In this document: positions 17,885-26,928 of the stretch, piece by piece
Layout of the letters: the number at the start of each line of letters is the position of its first letter
Position numbering within the stretch: position 1 is the stretch's first letter
Assembly (NCBI GenBank): GCA_031409495.1
Contig: JANNXI010000107.1
Coordinates: forward strand, 59,316 to 123,315
DNA length: 64,000 bases
Direction of reading: 5' to 3'
Origin: JANMDR01 sp031409495
GTDB taxonomy: Bacteria; Pseudomonadota; Gammaproteobacteria; Burkholderiales; Usitatibacteraceae
Translations under genes and position numbers: made by a program
The notes under the pieces: model-generated
What the model saw: only the letters and a program-made list of their open reading frames with translations
Database searches by the model: none
Told to the model about the DNA's origin: nothing

Positions 17885-17937
17885 TTCCGTAACCACCGCT
17901 TTTACCCAGTGTTAAAAATTAACTTTCAGGGAGTTTT

Positions 17938-18651
17938 ATGGGTTCTCAGCAACTTTTAAGTACGGCCGTCGGCGCTGCGGCGCAAGATTCTCGCTGGTTT
18001 CGGGCGCTATTGGCGCCGTTAATAGTGCTAGGCGTTATGGTGGCCATTGCTACCACAACAGTTAATGCGCAAGGTTTGCCCGAAGTGGTGCGCCTAGATC
18101 CGCCGCAGGCCACGCCCAACAACGGCAAGGTTGAAGTGCTTGAGTTTTTTGCTTATGGTTGCAGCCATTGTGCAACGCTTGAACCACGACTTGCCGATTG
18201 GGTAAAAACGCTTGGACCTGAAGTTGGTTTTCGTCGGGTGCCGGTAAGCCAAAACGGGTTTTCGATTCGCGGCATCGATTCTGCGCCAATTTACTACACG
18301 TTAGAAGCGATGGGCCTGCTGAATACGCTGCACGAAAAAGTATTTGCCGCCCTAAATAATGAGGGCGAAATGCTGGGAAATCCGAAGGTATTGCGCGCGT
18401 GGCTCATCAAGCAAGGCGTGGATGCAGATAAATACGAAATCGCGTCAGCTTCATTTGGGGTGACCGCTAAAGTAACGCAAGCTAGAAAAATGACCGGCGA
18501 TTATCAGTTGCGTTCAACCCCAACAATTACGGTAGGCGGTCGTTATGCCTTAACGCAAGGCGCTAATCCCAGCCCGAAATTATTGTTTGCCAAGGTTGAA
18601 GAGTTGGTTGGGCAACTAAATGGCGCTAGTAAAACCGTGAAAAAGCCCTAA
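17938..18651 (+). CDS. dsbA: DsbA-type thiol:disulfide oxidoreductase, copy 1
   Basis: This 237-residue periplasmic oxidoreductase would introduce disulfide bonds into secreted proteins. A hydrophobic export signal (LLAPLIVLGVMVAIATTTVNA, here with a long N-region of about 25 residues) precedes the thioredoxin fold. The active site is CSHC in FFAYGCSHC, and the cis-Pro loop is RSTPTI. GGGAG lies 5-9 bases before the ATG. The stop codon TAA is part of a palindromic element at 18638-18669, so the last residues (VKKP) are encoded by the element. A paralogue follows 138 bp downstream. Confidence 0.9.
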   Translation: MGSQQLLSTAVGAAAQDSRWFRALLAPLIVLGVMVAIATTTVNAQGLPEVVRLDPPQATPNNGKVEVLEFFAYGCSHCATLEPRLADWVKTLGPEVGFRRVPVSQNGFSIRGIDSAPIYYTLEAMGLLNTLHEKVFAALNNEGEMLGNPKVLRAWLIKQGVDADKYEIASASFGVTAKVTQARKMTGDYQLRSTPTITVGGRYALTQGANPSPKLLFAKVEELVGQLNGASKTVKKP

Positions 18652-18669
18652 AATAGGGTGTTTGCAGCC
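18638..18669 (+). repeat. Palindromic element copy that overlaps the dsbA copy 1 stop codon
   Basis: CCCTAAAATAGGG core at 18646-18658, left arm TGAAAAAG, right arm TGTTTGCAGCC. The core's TAA (18649-18651) is the stop codon of the dsbA-like gene, read in the phase AAG-CCC-TAA. This is the same phase as in the two copies that lie within genes. Confidence 0.85.
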
Positions 18670-18789
18670 ATATTGAATTTTTATTGACTGCTCCTGTCCA
18701 ATATTTCTGCACTGTGTTTTCAGGTAATGCTGCGGGACTGGAAACTAAGTCGTTAGCGCTATATTCATTTTATTTAAGGATTTGCCCTC

Positions 18790-19626
18790 ATGTTATTAAA
18801 ATTTAAATCATTTATGGCCGCATTGCGCACACCTCTAGTCGTGGCTGCTTTAGGCTGTGCCACGATCGCAGTACCGGTGAGCGCGCAGTTTAAGCAGGGT
18901 ACGGACTATCGCTTGATTGACCCCCCGCAAGCCACGTTAGAAGACGGCAAAATTGAAGTGCTGGAATTTTTTGCCTACGGTTGTGGCGCTTGTGATGCGT
19001 TGGAGTCAAAGCTTGAGCAGTGGGCAAAGCGCCAACCCGCCGATGTCATGTTCCGCCGCGTACCTGCCGCTGTCCCCAATTTTAAACTGCGGGGTATCGA
19101 CAATGCGCCGCTGTTTTACACTTTAGAATCGATGGGGCTGCTTACGAAATTGCATGAAAAAATATTTCAAGCCGCTAATCGGGATGGGGTGATTCTCGCC
19201 AGTGGGTCTGATCTGAACAAGTGGTTGGAAAAACAAGGCGTAGATACAAAAGTATTTGAAGCTACTGCCAAATCCTTTACTGTCGACGCAAAAACTAAGG
19301 GTGCGATAAAACTTGCTGAGCAATATAAAATTAGCTCCACGCCCACGATGGTCGTTGGTGGAAAATACATTTCATCGCAAACGCAAGGTCCCGATCACTT
19401 TTTGGCGGTGATCGATTTTCTTGTAGCGCAAGTGCGTGCCACTGCGAAGAAACCTGTATCTAGCGTATCTACAGCCGCTGTAGCGGCAGGCGCCGTGGGT
19501 GCAACCGCTGTAGTGGGCGGTGCTGCAGCAGTAGCTGCTACGAAGGCGGTCGCAAAGCCTAAAGTAGTTAAGCCTAAAGTAGCCGAGCCAAAGGATTTTG
19601 CCAAACCTGCTGTGGCAACACAGTAA
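18790..19626 (+). CDS. DsbA-type thiol:disulfide oxidoreductase, copy 2, with Ala/Lys/Pro tail
   Basis: A 278-residue paralogue of the gene before it, sharing the DPPQAT, FFAYGC, DxAPxxYTLE and STPT landmarks. It has a signal peptide ending at VSAQ. The active site is CGAC instead of CSHC; changes in the two middle residues alter redox potential, so the two proteins may differ in role. After the thioredoxin domain (to about residue 215) comes a low-complexity tail rich in Ala and Lys-Pro (KPKVVKPKVAEPK) not present in copy 1. AGGA precedes the ATG by 9-12 bases. Tandem duplication is inferred from similarity and order. Confidence 0.88.
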   Translation: MLLKFKSFMAALRTPLVVAALGCATIAVPVSAQFKQGTDYRLIDPPQATLEDGKIEVLEFFAYGCGACDALESKLEQWAKRQPADVMFRRVPAAVPNFKLRGIDNAPLFYTLESMGLLTKLHEKIFQAANRDGVILASGSDLNKWLEKQGVDTKVFEATAKSFTVDAKTKGAIKLAEQYKISSTPTMVVGGKYISSQTQGPDHFLAVIDFLVAQVRATAKKPVSSVSTAAVAAGAVGATAVVGGAAAVAATKAVAKPKVVKPKVAEPKDFAKPAVATQ

Positions 19627-19658
19627 AGGTTGCCGTACGAACGCACTTTTAGCTCAGT

Positions 19659-20420
19659 TTGAAAACCGTCTTCATCACCGGCGCATCCAGCGGCATCGGC
19701 GCAGCTTTAGCGCGGCATTACGCCAGCCAAGGGGTGCAGCTTGGCCTAACGGCGCGGCGTGCGGACTTGCTAAATGAACTCGCAACCGCGATTGCAGCCG
19801 TCGCTCCTGCCCCGCGCATTTACGTTTGCGATGTCCGCGATCCGGTAGCGCTCAAAGCCGCCGCCGCAGATTTTTGCCAAGCCTTTGGCGCACCCGATAT
19901 CGTGATTGCCAACGCCGGCGTATCCAAAGGCACGCTGACTTCCGAAGGCGATGATCTGGCCGTATTCCAAGAGGTATTTGATATCAATGTGATGGGTATG
20001 GTGAATACCTTCCACGCCTTTATAGGGGTAGTGACCGCGCGCAAAATCGGTACCTTGGTAGGCATTGCCAGTGTTGCCGGATTTCGGGGCATACCCGGCG
20101 GTGGCGCTTATTCAGCGTCGAAGGCGGCTTGCATTCGCTATTGCGAATCGCTGCGGGTGGAACTGCGCACCAGCGGCGTGAGTGTTGTCACTATTTGCCC
20201 GGGCTACATTCGCACGCCGATGACGGCGGTGAATAAATTTAAAATGCCGTTCCTTATTGATGTGGATGAAGCGGCGATCCGCTTCGCGCGCGCTATCGAT
20301 GCAAAAACCAGCTTCACGGTGATTCCGTGGACGATGGGTGTTGCAGCGCGGACACTGCGATTTATACCTAATTGGTTGTATGATTTAATTTTTAGCAGAA
20401 TGCCGCGCAAGCCACGTTAA
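19659..20420 (+). CDS. Short-chain dehydrogenase/reductase
   Basis: A 253-residue classical SDR. The NAD(P)-binding motif TGASSGIG starts at about residue 7, NAG appears in IANAGVS, catalytic Ser in GIASVAG, and YxxxK in YSASK. The C-terminal region suggests membrane association (RTLRFIPNWLYDLIF). The start is TTG at 19659, as no ATG fits before the nucleotide-binding strand. The substrate cannot be deduced. An element copy follows 15 bp after the stop. Confidence 0.88.
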   Translation: MKTVFITGASSGIGAALARHYASQGVQLGLTARRADLLNELATAIAAVAPAPRIYVCDVRDPVALKAAAADFCQAFGAPDIVIANAGVSKGTLTSEGDDLAVFQEVFDINVMGMVNTFHAFIGVVTARKIGTLVGIASVAGFRGIPGGGAYSASKAACIRYCESLRVELRTSGVSVVTICPGYIRTPMTAVNKFKMPFLIDVDEAAIRFARAIDAKTSFTVIPWTMGVAARTLRFIPNWLYDLIFSRMPRKPR

Positions 20421-20435
20421 AAACGTGTACTCAAT

Positions 20436-20470
20436 GGCTGTAAAGTGCCGAAAATAGGGCATCTGCAGGC
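20436..20470 (+). repeat. Palindromic element copy
   Basis: GGCTG ... GCCGAAAATAGGGC ... GCAGGC. The core has CCGAAAATAGGG in place of CCCTAAAATAGGG, and the left arm has partly decayed. It lies between the SDR gene and the beta-oxidation gene. Confidence 0.7.
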
Positions 20471-20531
20471 TCTCGAAATGCCGTAGATTTCGTGCTGTAA
20501 GCAACTAATTAAACCCAGAAAAAAGCCAACA

Positions 20532-22670
20532 ATGACCAAAATCACACCGAAGTCGCCCACCGCGCAATATACTGAAGTGGATGGCGTTGCGGTCATTGCC
20601 CTAGACGGCGCGCCAATAAACAGTATGGGCTTGGCTACACGCAGCGCGATGATGGCTGGTTTTGAGCGCGCGCGGGACAGCGCAAGTGTGACTGCGATCA
20701 TCGTTACGGGCGCAAACGGCGTGTTTACGGGCGGCGCGGACATTAAAGAATTTGGGTTGCCCACAGGATTGCAGTATCCTAATTTGTTCGATTTCATCGC
20801 GTTTTTCGAATCTAGTAAAAAGCCGGTGATTAGTGCAATCAATGGCGTCTGCATGGGCGGCGGCTTAGAAATTTCATTGGCCTGCCATTATCGAGTGGCA
20901 ACAGCGAAGGCCTTAATCGGACTGCCAGAGGTGTTGATCGGTATTCTGCCAGGTGCCGGCGGCACGCAGCGCTTGCCGCGTTTAAGTGGTGCGGCGGTGG
21001 CGTTAGACATGATTTGCAGCGGTAAGCCAAAGCCCGCCGCGTGGCTCAAGGCCAATACAAAAGTGCTTGATGCCGTGTTTGAATCTCGGGATGCGGCATT
21101 TTTGCAGGAAGCGGTTGCTTTTGCAAAAGCGCAAGTTACTAGCGCCAGCCATCCGCGTGTTTGCGACATCACTTTGTCTCTTGACGCCGCTGCGACAGCG
21201 CTTATCGTCACGGCGCGCGCGCAAGCGCTGGGTGCATCGGCAAGCTATCCTGCCGTAGCAGCTTGTGTAGATGCCATCGAAGCGGCGCACCAATTGCCCA
21301 TCGAGGCGGGCTTACAAAAGGAATTTGCGCTATTCAATGCTTTGCTGAATACACCGGAAAGTGCTGCCTTACGCCACGCATTTTTTGCTGAACGCGCCGC
21401 TAGTAAACTTCCAGAGGGGTTGAAGATGCCCGATAATCGGGCATCTTCAGGGCATATTCGGAGCATCCGTAAAGTTGGGGTAGTGGGTGCGGGTACGATG
21501 GGTTGCGGTATTGCGCTTACTTTTTTATACGCGGGATTTGCCACCACCTTGGTTGAAACTTCAGATGTTGCGCTGCAACGCGGTGTTGAACACATCAGAA
21601 AAGTGGTTCAAGCCCAAGCCGATAAAGGTCGGATTACCGCAACACAGGCCGCACAAAAAATCGCCAACCTTAATCCGCAACTGCAGCTAGCGGCGTTGGC
21701 CGATGTAGATTTAGTCGTGGAAGCCGTGTTTGAAGATTTTGCGGTGAAATGTGAAGTGTTTAAAGCGCTGGACGCCATCTTAAAGTCTGGCGCCATACTG
21801 GCCAGCAATACCTCTACCCTTGACGTTGACGCGCTAGCAGCAGTTACCGCGCGCGCCGCTGATGTTGTCGGATTGCATTTTTTTAGTCCTGCAAACATCA
21901 TGCGTTTACTGGAAATTGTACGCGGCAAGCACACCGCAACAGATGTGTTGGCAACGGCAATGGCGCTGGCAAAACGTTTAGGTAAAGTAGGCGTAGTGGC
22001 TGGCGTGTCGCAGATATCCGATGGCTTTATTGGTAACAGAATGATTGAGCAATACGTCCGCCAAGCCCTGTTTTTGCTGGACGAAGGCGCTACAGTGGCG
22101 CAAATAGATGGCGCCATGGAAAGCTTCGGCTGGGCGATGGGCCCGTTTCGCATGGCGGATTTAGCGGGCAATGATATTGGCTGGGCAATTCGCAAACGCC
22201 GTTACGTACAATATCCAAACATGCGCTATTCCACCATTGCCGATAAGCTCTGTGCGCTGGGTCGCTTCGGGCAAAAAACCAATGCGGGTTGGTATGATTA
22301 TGCGCCCGGCGAGCGCCATGCAAAGCCTTCAGTTACCGTTGCTGCGCTACTTGAAGAACACCGCACCAGTATTGGGTTGGTGAGTCGCCCCATTGACGAT
22401 ACGGAAATTGTTGGGCGCTTAATGTTTGCGCTCTTCAATGAAGGGGCTGCCATTATGCGTGAAGGTATTGCCGCCCGTGCGTCCGATATTGACGTGGTGT
22501 ATTTAACTGGTTACGGCTTCCCGCGGTTTCGTGGAGGGCCGATGTTCTATGGGCGGCAGTTTGGGGTACAGAATGCGATCGCTGCAATGCAACGCTTTGC
22601 GAAATTACCCAATGCCGACGCAAGCTTTTGGCAACCTGATGCGTGGCTGCTCGATAGCGCTAATAATTAA
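20532..22670 (+). CDS. Bifunctional enoyl-CoA hydratase / 3-hydroxyacyl-CoA dehydrogenase (FadJ/FadB-type)
   Basis: This 712-residue fatty-acid beta-oxidation enzyme hydrates trans-2-enoyl-CoA and oxidises the 3-hydroxyacyl-CoA with NAD. The crotonase domain (1 to about 190) has GADIKEFG, GGGLEISLACHYR and a catalytic Glu region PEVLIGILPGAGGTQRL. The dehydrogenase starts with VGVVGAGTMG at about residue 318 and has the catalytic GLHFFSPA; two C-terminal 3HCDH domains follow. At residues about 297-307, in the linker between the halves, the peptide LKMPDNRASSG is encoded by a perfect copy of the palindromic element. It is followed by an acyl-CoA dehydrogenase gene, so the two probably act in one pathway. 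Confidence 0.93.
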   Translation: MTKITPKSPTAQYTEVDGVAVIALDGAPINSMGLATRSAMMAGFERARDSASVTAIIVTGANGVFTGGADIKEFGLPTGLQYPNLFDFIAFFESSKKPVISAINGVCMGGGLEISLACHYRVATAKALIGLPEVLIGILPGAGGTQRLPRLSGAAVALDMICSGKPKPAAWLKANTKVLDAVFESRDAAFLQEAVAFAKAQVTSASHPRVCDITLSLDAAATALIVTARAQALGASASYPAVAACVDAIEAAHQLPIEAGLQKEFALFNALLNTPESAALRHAFFAERAASKLPEGLKMPDNRASSGHIRSIRKVGVVGAGTMGCGIALTFLYAGFATTLVETSDVALQRGVEHIRKVVQAQADKGRITATQAAQKIANLNPQLQLAALADVDLVVEAVFEDFAVKCEVFKALDAILKSGAILASNTSTLDVDALAAVTARAADVVGLHFFSPANIMRLLEIVRGKHTATDVLATAMALAKRLGKVGVVAGVSQISDGFIGNRMIEQYVRQALFLLDEGATVAQIDGAMESFGWAMGPFRMADLAGNDIGWAIRKRRYVQYPNMRYSTIADKLCALGRFGQKTNAGWYDYAPGERHAKPSVTVAALLEEHRTSIGLVSRPIDDTEIVGRLMFALFNEGAAIMREGIAARASDIDVVYLTGYGFPRFRGGPMFYGRQFGVQNAIAAMQRFAKLPNADASFWQPDAWLLDSANN
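21421..21450 (+). repeat. Palindromic element copy inside the beta-oxidation gene, in frame
   Basis: A 29-base palindrome with 14-base complementary arms around one central base: TGAAGATGCCCGAT, then A, then ATCGGGCATCTTCA. In the gene's frame it reads L-K-M-P-D-N-R-A-S-S. The usual TAA of the core is GAT here, so the frame stays open. It lies in the interdomain linker, where added residues should be tolerated. Confidence 0.9.
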
Positions 22671-22710
22671 TGAGGCGACTAATGATCGATTTTTGTTGTC
22701 TATCTATACC

Positions 22711-22740
22711 CAAAGACGCCCTGTTATCGGGCATCTTTAG
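22711..22740. repeat. Palindromic element copy
   Basis: AAAGACGCCC-TGTTATC-GGGCATCTTT, ten paired positions with one mismatch. It lies 40 bp after the beta-oxidation gene stop and 36 bp before the acyl-CoA dehydrogenase start. Confidence 0.8.
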
Positions 22741-22776
22741 TTACTTAGCTGATGATTTTTTGAAAGCGATAGCGCA

Positions 22777-24636
22777 ATGAGTGTGCCGCGCTCTCTAATT
22801 GCTTCCGAACGCGATATTGCTTTTTTGCTCTACGAATGGTTAAACGCAGAGGCGCTTTGTGCGCGCCCACGCTTTGCCGAGCACAGCCGCGAAACCTTTG
22901 ACGCGGTGTTAGAAACGGCCGCAAGTTTAGCAACTGAAGCCTTCGCGCCGCACAATAAAAAAAGTGATGCCAACGAACCTTATGTTGAACACGACGTGAT
23001 TGTTCAAATCCCAGAAATTAAAACTGCACTTGATAAATTTGTCGCGCTCGGATTCGTTGCGGCGGGTCAAGACGAAGCATTAGGCGGTATGCAGTTGCCC
23101 AAAGTGGTTGAAAACGCAATGATGAGCTGGTTCATGGGTGCCAATGTGGCTACTTCGGCTTATGTGTTTTTAACGACAGGCAACGCAAATTTGTTGTGTG
23201 CACACGGCACGCCGGCGCAAATTGCAACTTTCGCTAAGCCGCAATTGGCGGGGCGCTACTTTGGCACCATGTGCTTGTCGGAGCCGCAAGCAGGCTCCAG
23301 CTTGGGTGATATTCAAACGCGCGCCGTTGCTGATATCACGCTGCCTTATGCCGCCGAACTGGGACAGTGCTATCGACTAACCGGCAATAAAATGTGGATA
23401 TCCGGTGGCGATCATGCGCTATCGGAAAACATTGTGCATCTGGTGCTCGCAAAAATTCCCCAAGCCGATGGTAGTTTGCCGGTGGGTGCAAAGGGGATAT
23501 CGCTGTTTATCGTGCCTAAATTCCTAGTCGAAGCTGATGGTGGTTTGGGCGCGCGTAATGATGTGGTTTTGGCGGGCTTAAACCATAAAATGGGCTATCG
23601 CGGCACCACCAATTGTTTGCTCAATTTTGGCGAAGGTAAATACACGCCGCACGGTGCTGCTGGTGCGGTCGGTTTTCTTGTCGGCGAGTCGGGTCGCGGC
23701 TTACAAGCAATGTTCCACATGATGAACGAGGCACGCATTGGCGTAGGTTTAGGTGCGACCATGTTGGGCTACACTGGCTATTTGCATTCGCTTGAGTATG
23801 CGCGACAGCGGAAGCAAGGGCGTGCTGTGGATGATAAAAATCCTACTGCGCCACCGATTGCCATCATTGAACACGCTGATGTTCGGCGAATGTTACTGGC
23901 GCAAAAAGCGTATGCCGAAGGCGCTTTGGCATTAAATTTGTACTGCGCTAAATTGGTTGATGAAGAAAAAACCGCACTTGAGCCTAGCGCACGTGCGACG
24001 GCCACATTGATGCTAGATATGCTCACACCGATCGCTAAAAGCTGGCCGTCGCAGTGGTGCTTGCATGCGAATGATTTGGCTATTCAAGTGCATGGTGGCT
24101 ATGGCTACACGCGTGATTACAATGTGGAACAGTTCTATCGTGACAACCGCCTAAACCCAATTCATGAAGGCACACATGGCGTGCAAGGTCTAGATTTATT
24201 AGGCCGAAAAGTATGGATGCAAAACGGCGCCGGCTTAGCGCAGCTTGTGGAAATTTGGCGTGAAACAGCCGTGAATGCCTTGAAAACGCCCAATTTACGG
24301 GCGTTTTCAGCCAGTTTTGATGCCGCAATTACTGATTTGCTAGCCACGACTCGAGTGCTGGGTAAAGCCAACAATGCTGCTTTAATGTTGGCTAATGCCT
24401 CCCTGTATTTAGAGGCTTTCGGGCATAGTACGTTGGCTTGGATATGGCTTGAGCAAGCTATTTGCGCCAACGCTAAATTCGATGCAGCTAGTCCGGCTGA
24501 GAAAAGTTTCTATGCTGGAAAGCAGCAAGCTTGCGCGTACTTCTTTCAATATGAATTGCCTCATGCGCGAACGCAGCTTGCGCTATTGGCTTCGCTGGAC
24601 AATACCACGCTGGATATGCAGCAAGACTGGTTTTAG
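22777..24636 (+). CDS. Acyl-CoA dehydrogenase, large type with C-terminal extension
   Basis: A 619-residue FAD-dependent dehydrogenase that would make the enoyl-CoA used by the enzyme encoded upstream. N-terminal, middle (MCLSEPQAGSSLGD, NKMWISGGDH) and C-terminal domains are present. The catalytic Glu is in NPIHEGTHGVQGLDLLGRK, and QVHGGYGYTRDY is conserved. After about residue 460 comes the extra helical domain found in ~600-residue members such as DmdC-like enzymes. In that extension, at about residues 502-512, the peptide LKTPNLRAFSA is encoded by a palindromic element copy. The chain length of the substrate is not predictable from the sequence. Confidence 0.92.
   Translation: MSVPRSLIASERDIAFLLYEWLNAEALCARPRFAEHSRETFDAVLETAASLATEAFAPHNKKSDANEPYVEHDVIVQIPEIKTALDKFVALGFVAAGQDEALGGMQLPKVVENAMMSWFMGANVATSAYVFLTTGNANLLCAHGTPAQIATFAKPQLAGRYFGTMCLSEPQAGSSLGDIQTRAVADITLPYAAELGQCYRLTGNKMWISGGDHALSENIVHLVLAKIPQADGSLPVGAKGISLFIVPKFLVEADGGLGARNDVVLAGLNHKMGYRGTTNCLLNFGEGKYTPHGAAGAVGFLVGESGRGLQAMFHMMNEARIGVGLGATMLGYTGYLHSLEYARQRKQGRAVDDKNPTAPPIAIIEHADVRRMLLAQKAYAEGALALNLYCAKLVDEEKTALEPSARATATLMLDMLTPIAKSWPSQWCLHANDLAIQVHGGYGYTRDYNVEQFYRDNRLNPIHEGTHGVQGLDLLGRKVWMQNGAGLAQLVEIWRETAVNALKTPNLRAFSASFDAAITDLLATTRVLGKANNAALMLANASLYLEAFGHSTLAWIWLEQAICANAKFDAASPAEKSFYAGKQQACAYFFQYELPHARTQLALLASLDNTTLDMQQDWF
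24280..24312 (+). repeat. Palindromic element copy inside the acyl-CoA dehydrogenase gene, in frame
   Basis: TGAAAACGCCC (24281-24291), loop AATTTAC, then GGGCGTTTTCA (24299-24309): eleven perfect pairs. It reads L-K-T-P-N-L-R-A-F-S-A in the gene frame, the same phase as the copy at 21421. Several arm bases differ in compensating pairs (GAT to AAC on the left, ATC to GTT on the right), so the hairpin is kept. Confidence 0.88.
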
Positions 24637-24801
24637 AGTCTGCAAGGGGCAATCTTATAAATCCACTTTTCATCGCCATGTGTTGTTGCTCACGAAAAAT
24701 TTCTCCCTATAGATCAAGCATATGCGCCGTCGAAATTTGTCGTTCGTGCCGTATTTGCCAAATAAGCTACCTTAGAAAACTGAATTTATAGAGGTGCCCT
24801 T

Positions 24802-25569
24802 ATGGAAAAAATCCAGCTGACCGTCGTAATCATCACCAAAAATGCCGCAAGCCAACTTGGCGCATGCTTAGAAAGCGTACGCTTTGTCGATGATGTCGTG
24901 GTTGTAGATTCTGGCTCTACCGACACCACTGTCGCGCTGGCGCAAACGATGGGCGCGCGCGTAATTGACCATGCGTGGCTGGGTTTTGGCCGACAAAAGC
25001 AGTTTGCTGTTAATGCCGCCAGGCATAATTGGGTGCTGTGCTTGGATGCCGATGAACGCGTAACGCCTAGGTTGGAAGCCAGTATTTACGCAGCTTTTGA
25101 GGGTATTGAAAGTGGCAGCGCAAAGCAATTTGCATGGCGCATGCCACGCCGCAACAGCTTTTTGGGGCGCTGGCTAAAACACGGTGAAGGGTACCCTGAT
25201 TATTCCTTGCGCTTATTCCATCGCCAACATGCTGCATGGAGCAATGATGAAGTGCACGAAACGGTAATCACCACTTCGCCTGTCGGAACCTTGAGGGGCG
25301 ACTTGTTGCACGATTCTGCAGAAACGGTTGAGGCCTATTTGACCAAGCAAAATCGCTATTCAAGCTTGCACGCGCGAGCCTTATTTGATCAAGGTGTTCG
25401 GGTGGGCTACAGCAAAATGCTGTTGAGTCCACTGGCGCGTTTTGTTAAGTTCTATTTTTTGCGGCTCGGCTTTTTAGACGGCGGCGCTGGGTTTGCGCAT
25501 ATTGTTATTGGCTGTTTTGCGGCGTTTTCTAAATACGCAAAGCTAATTGAGCTAAGTCGGAGGACATAA
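24802..25569 (+). CDS. Family 2 glycosyltransferase, WaaE-like
   Basis: A 255-residue GT-A glycosyltransferase. The nucleotide-sugar fold starts with TVVIITKNAASQLGACLESV, a DSGSTD motif follows, and DADE (LCLDADERV) is the metal-binding DxD motif. The second half (FLGRWLKHGEGYPDYSLRLFH, HDSAETVEAYLTKQNRYS) matches WaaE/KdtX proteins that add the first glucose to heptose I of the LPS inner core. The acceptor is inferred from family only. The gene opens the polysaccharide region, 232 bases before rfbB's leader, and has its own Shine-Dalgarno-like GAGG. Confidence 0.88.
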   Translation: MEKIQLTVVIITKNAASQLGACLESVRFVDDVVVVDSGSTDTTVALAQTMGARVIDHAWLGFGRQKQFAVNAARHNWVLCLDADERVTPRLEASIYAAFEGIESGSAKQFAWRMPRRNSFLGRWLKHGEGYPDYSLRLFHRQHAAWSNDEVHETVITTSPVGTLRGDLLHDSAETVEAYLTKQNRYSSLHARALFDQGVRVGYSKMLLSPLARFVKFYFLRLGFLDGGAGFAHIVIGCFAAFSKYAKLIELSRRT

Positions 25570-25841
25570 ATCACAAGCAATTTGAGCCAGCACTCGTCAA
25601 CATTGATCATAGGCGTTGGCAATGAGCAATTCTCATGAGGCTTCTGGTGTGCCAGCACAAGGTATGCAAATTAACTAGCGGTTACACTTCTGTAATGGTT
25701 TCGCGCTTTTGAATCTGTTAAAATTATTGGTTGGTTAAGAAGCTCTAGCGTAGTGGGTGCGCCTGTTGGCAGCTTGTTGATTTAATAGCGCGGCTCAGTA
25801 CTTAAAAAGTAGCGTAATACATTGATTTTTAAAGATAAATT

Positions 25842-26906
25842 ATGATTATTGTCACTGGTGGTGCAGGATTTATTGGCTCAAATTTTATTCGTCAATGGCT
25901 AGCGGAAGAGTCCGAGCCCGTCATTAATTTAGACAAATTGACCTACGCCGGTAATTTAAAGTCGCTTGAGGACGTCGCTAGCCATAAAAACTACAAATTT
26001 GTAGAGGCTGATATTGGTGATCGCGCCTTTGTTCGCGCTCTGCTGGCGGAAAACAAACCGCGCTTCGTCGTTAATTTTGCAGCAGAAAGCCATGTCGACC
26101 GCTCAATTTTAGGTGCCGACGAGTTTATTCAAACTAATATTGTGGGCACTTTTGGTTTGCTCGAAGAGGTAAGAGCGTACTGGGGCGCGCTTGAGGGTGC
26201 GGCCAAAGAAGCGTTCCGGTTCTTGCATGTATCCACCGATGAAGTATACGGCTCGCTTGGCATGGATGATGCCGCTTTTGCCGAAACACACCCTTATGCG
26301 CCAAATAGCCCGTATTCGGCATCTAAAGCGGCATCTGATCATTTAGTGCGCGCGTGTTTTCACACCTACCATATGCCGGTTTTGACGACGAATTGTTCGA
26401 ACAATTACGGCCCTTATCACTTCCCTGAGAAGCTGATTCCGCTCATGATCCAGAATGCATTGGGCGGCAAAAATTTACCTATTTATGGTGATGGTTTGAA
26501 TGTGCGCGATTGGTTGTATGTTACGGATCATTGCACCGCGATTCGAGCGGTATTGGCGCGTGGCCGCACGGGAGAAACCTACAATGTTGGCGGTAAAAAT
26601 GAACGAACCAACATGGAAGTAATCAATACCATTATTGCAATATTGGATGAATTGTCTCCTCGTGCTGATGGTGCAAGCTACGCGGTCCAAAAAACTTATG
26701 TAAAAGATCGGCCCGGTCATGATCGTCGGTACGCCATTGACGCGACCAAACTGGAAACCGAATTAGGTTGGCGCGCGCAAGAAAATTTTGAAAGCGGTAT
26801 CCGTAAAACCGTCGTGTGGTATTTGGCGAACCAAGATTGGGTAGCGTCAATTACGAGTGGTGAATATCGTCAGTGGATGCAAAAGCAATACGGCAAAATT
26901 GCTTAA
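25842..26906 (+). CDS. rfbB: dTDP-glucose 4,6-dehydratase
   Basis: A 354-residue extended SDR that converts dTDP-glucose to dTDP-4-keto-6-deoxyglucose, the second step of dTDP-rhamnose synthesis. GGAGFIGSNFI binds NAD. HVSTDEVYGSLG, YSASKAASDHLVRA with the Tyr/Lys pair, and NNYGPYHFPEKLIPL are family hallmarks. It is the first gene of rfbBACD; the 272-bp region upstream holds no gene and must carry the operon promoter, but I cannot point to a clear one. Confidence 0.96.
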   Translation: MIIVTGGAGFIGSNFIRQWLAEESEPVINLDKLTYAGNLKSLEDVASHKNYKFVEADIGDRAFVRALLAENKPRFVVNFAAESHVDRSILGADEFIQTNIVGTFGLLEEVRAYWGALEGAAKEAFRFLHVSTDEVYGSLGMDDAAFAETHPYAPNSPYSASKAASDHLVRACFHTYHMPVLTTNCSNNYGPYHFPEKLIPLMIQNALGGKNLPIYGDGLNVRDWLYVTDHCTAIRAVLARGRTGETYNVGGKNERTNMEVINTIIAILDELSPRADGASYAVQKTYVKDRPGHDRRYAIDATKLETELGWRAQENFESGIRKTVVWYLANQDWVASITSGEYRQWMQKQYGKIA

Positions 26907-26928
26907 TTTTAAAAGAGTGGGAATTTAG

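Noticed and set aside
21608..22195. 195-codon minus-strand frame in the beta-oxidation gene
   Set aside because: Antisense shadow of the dehydrogenase domain.
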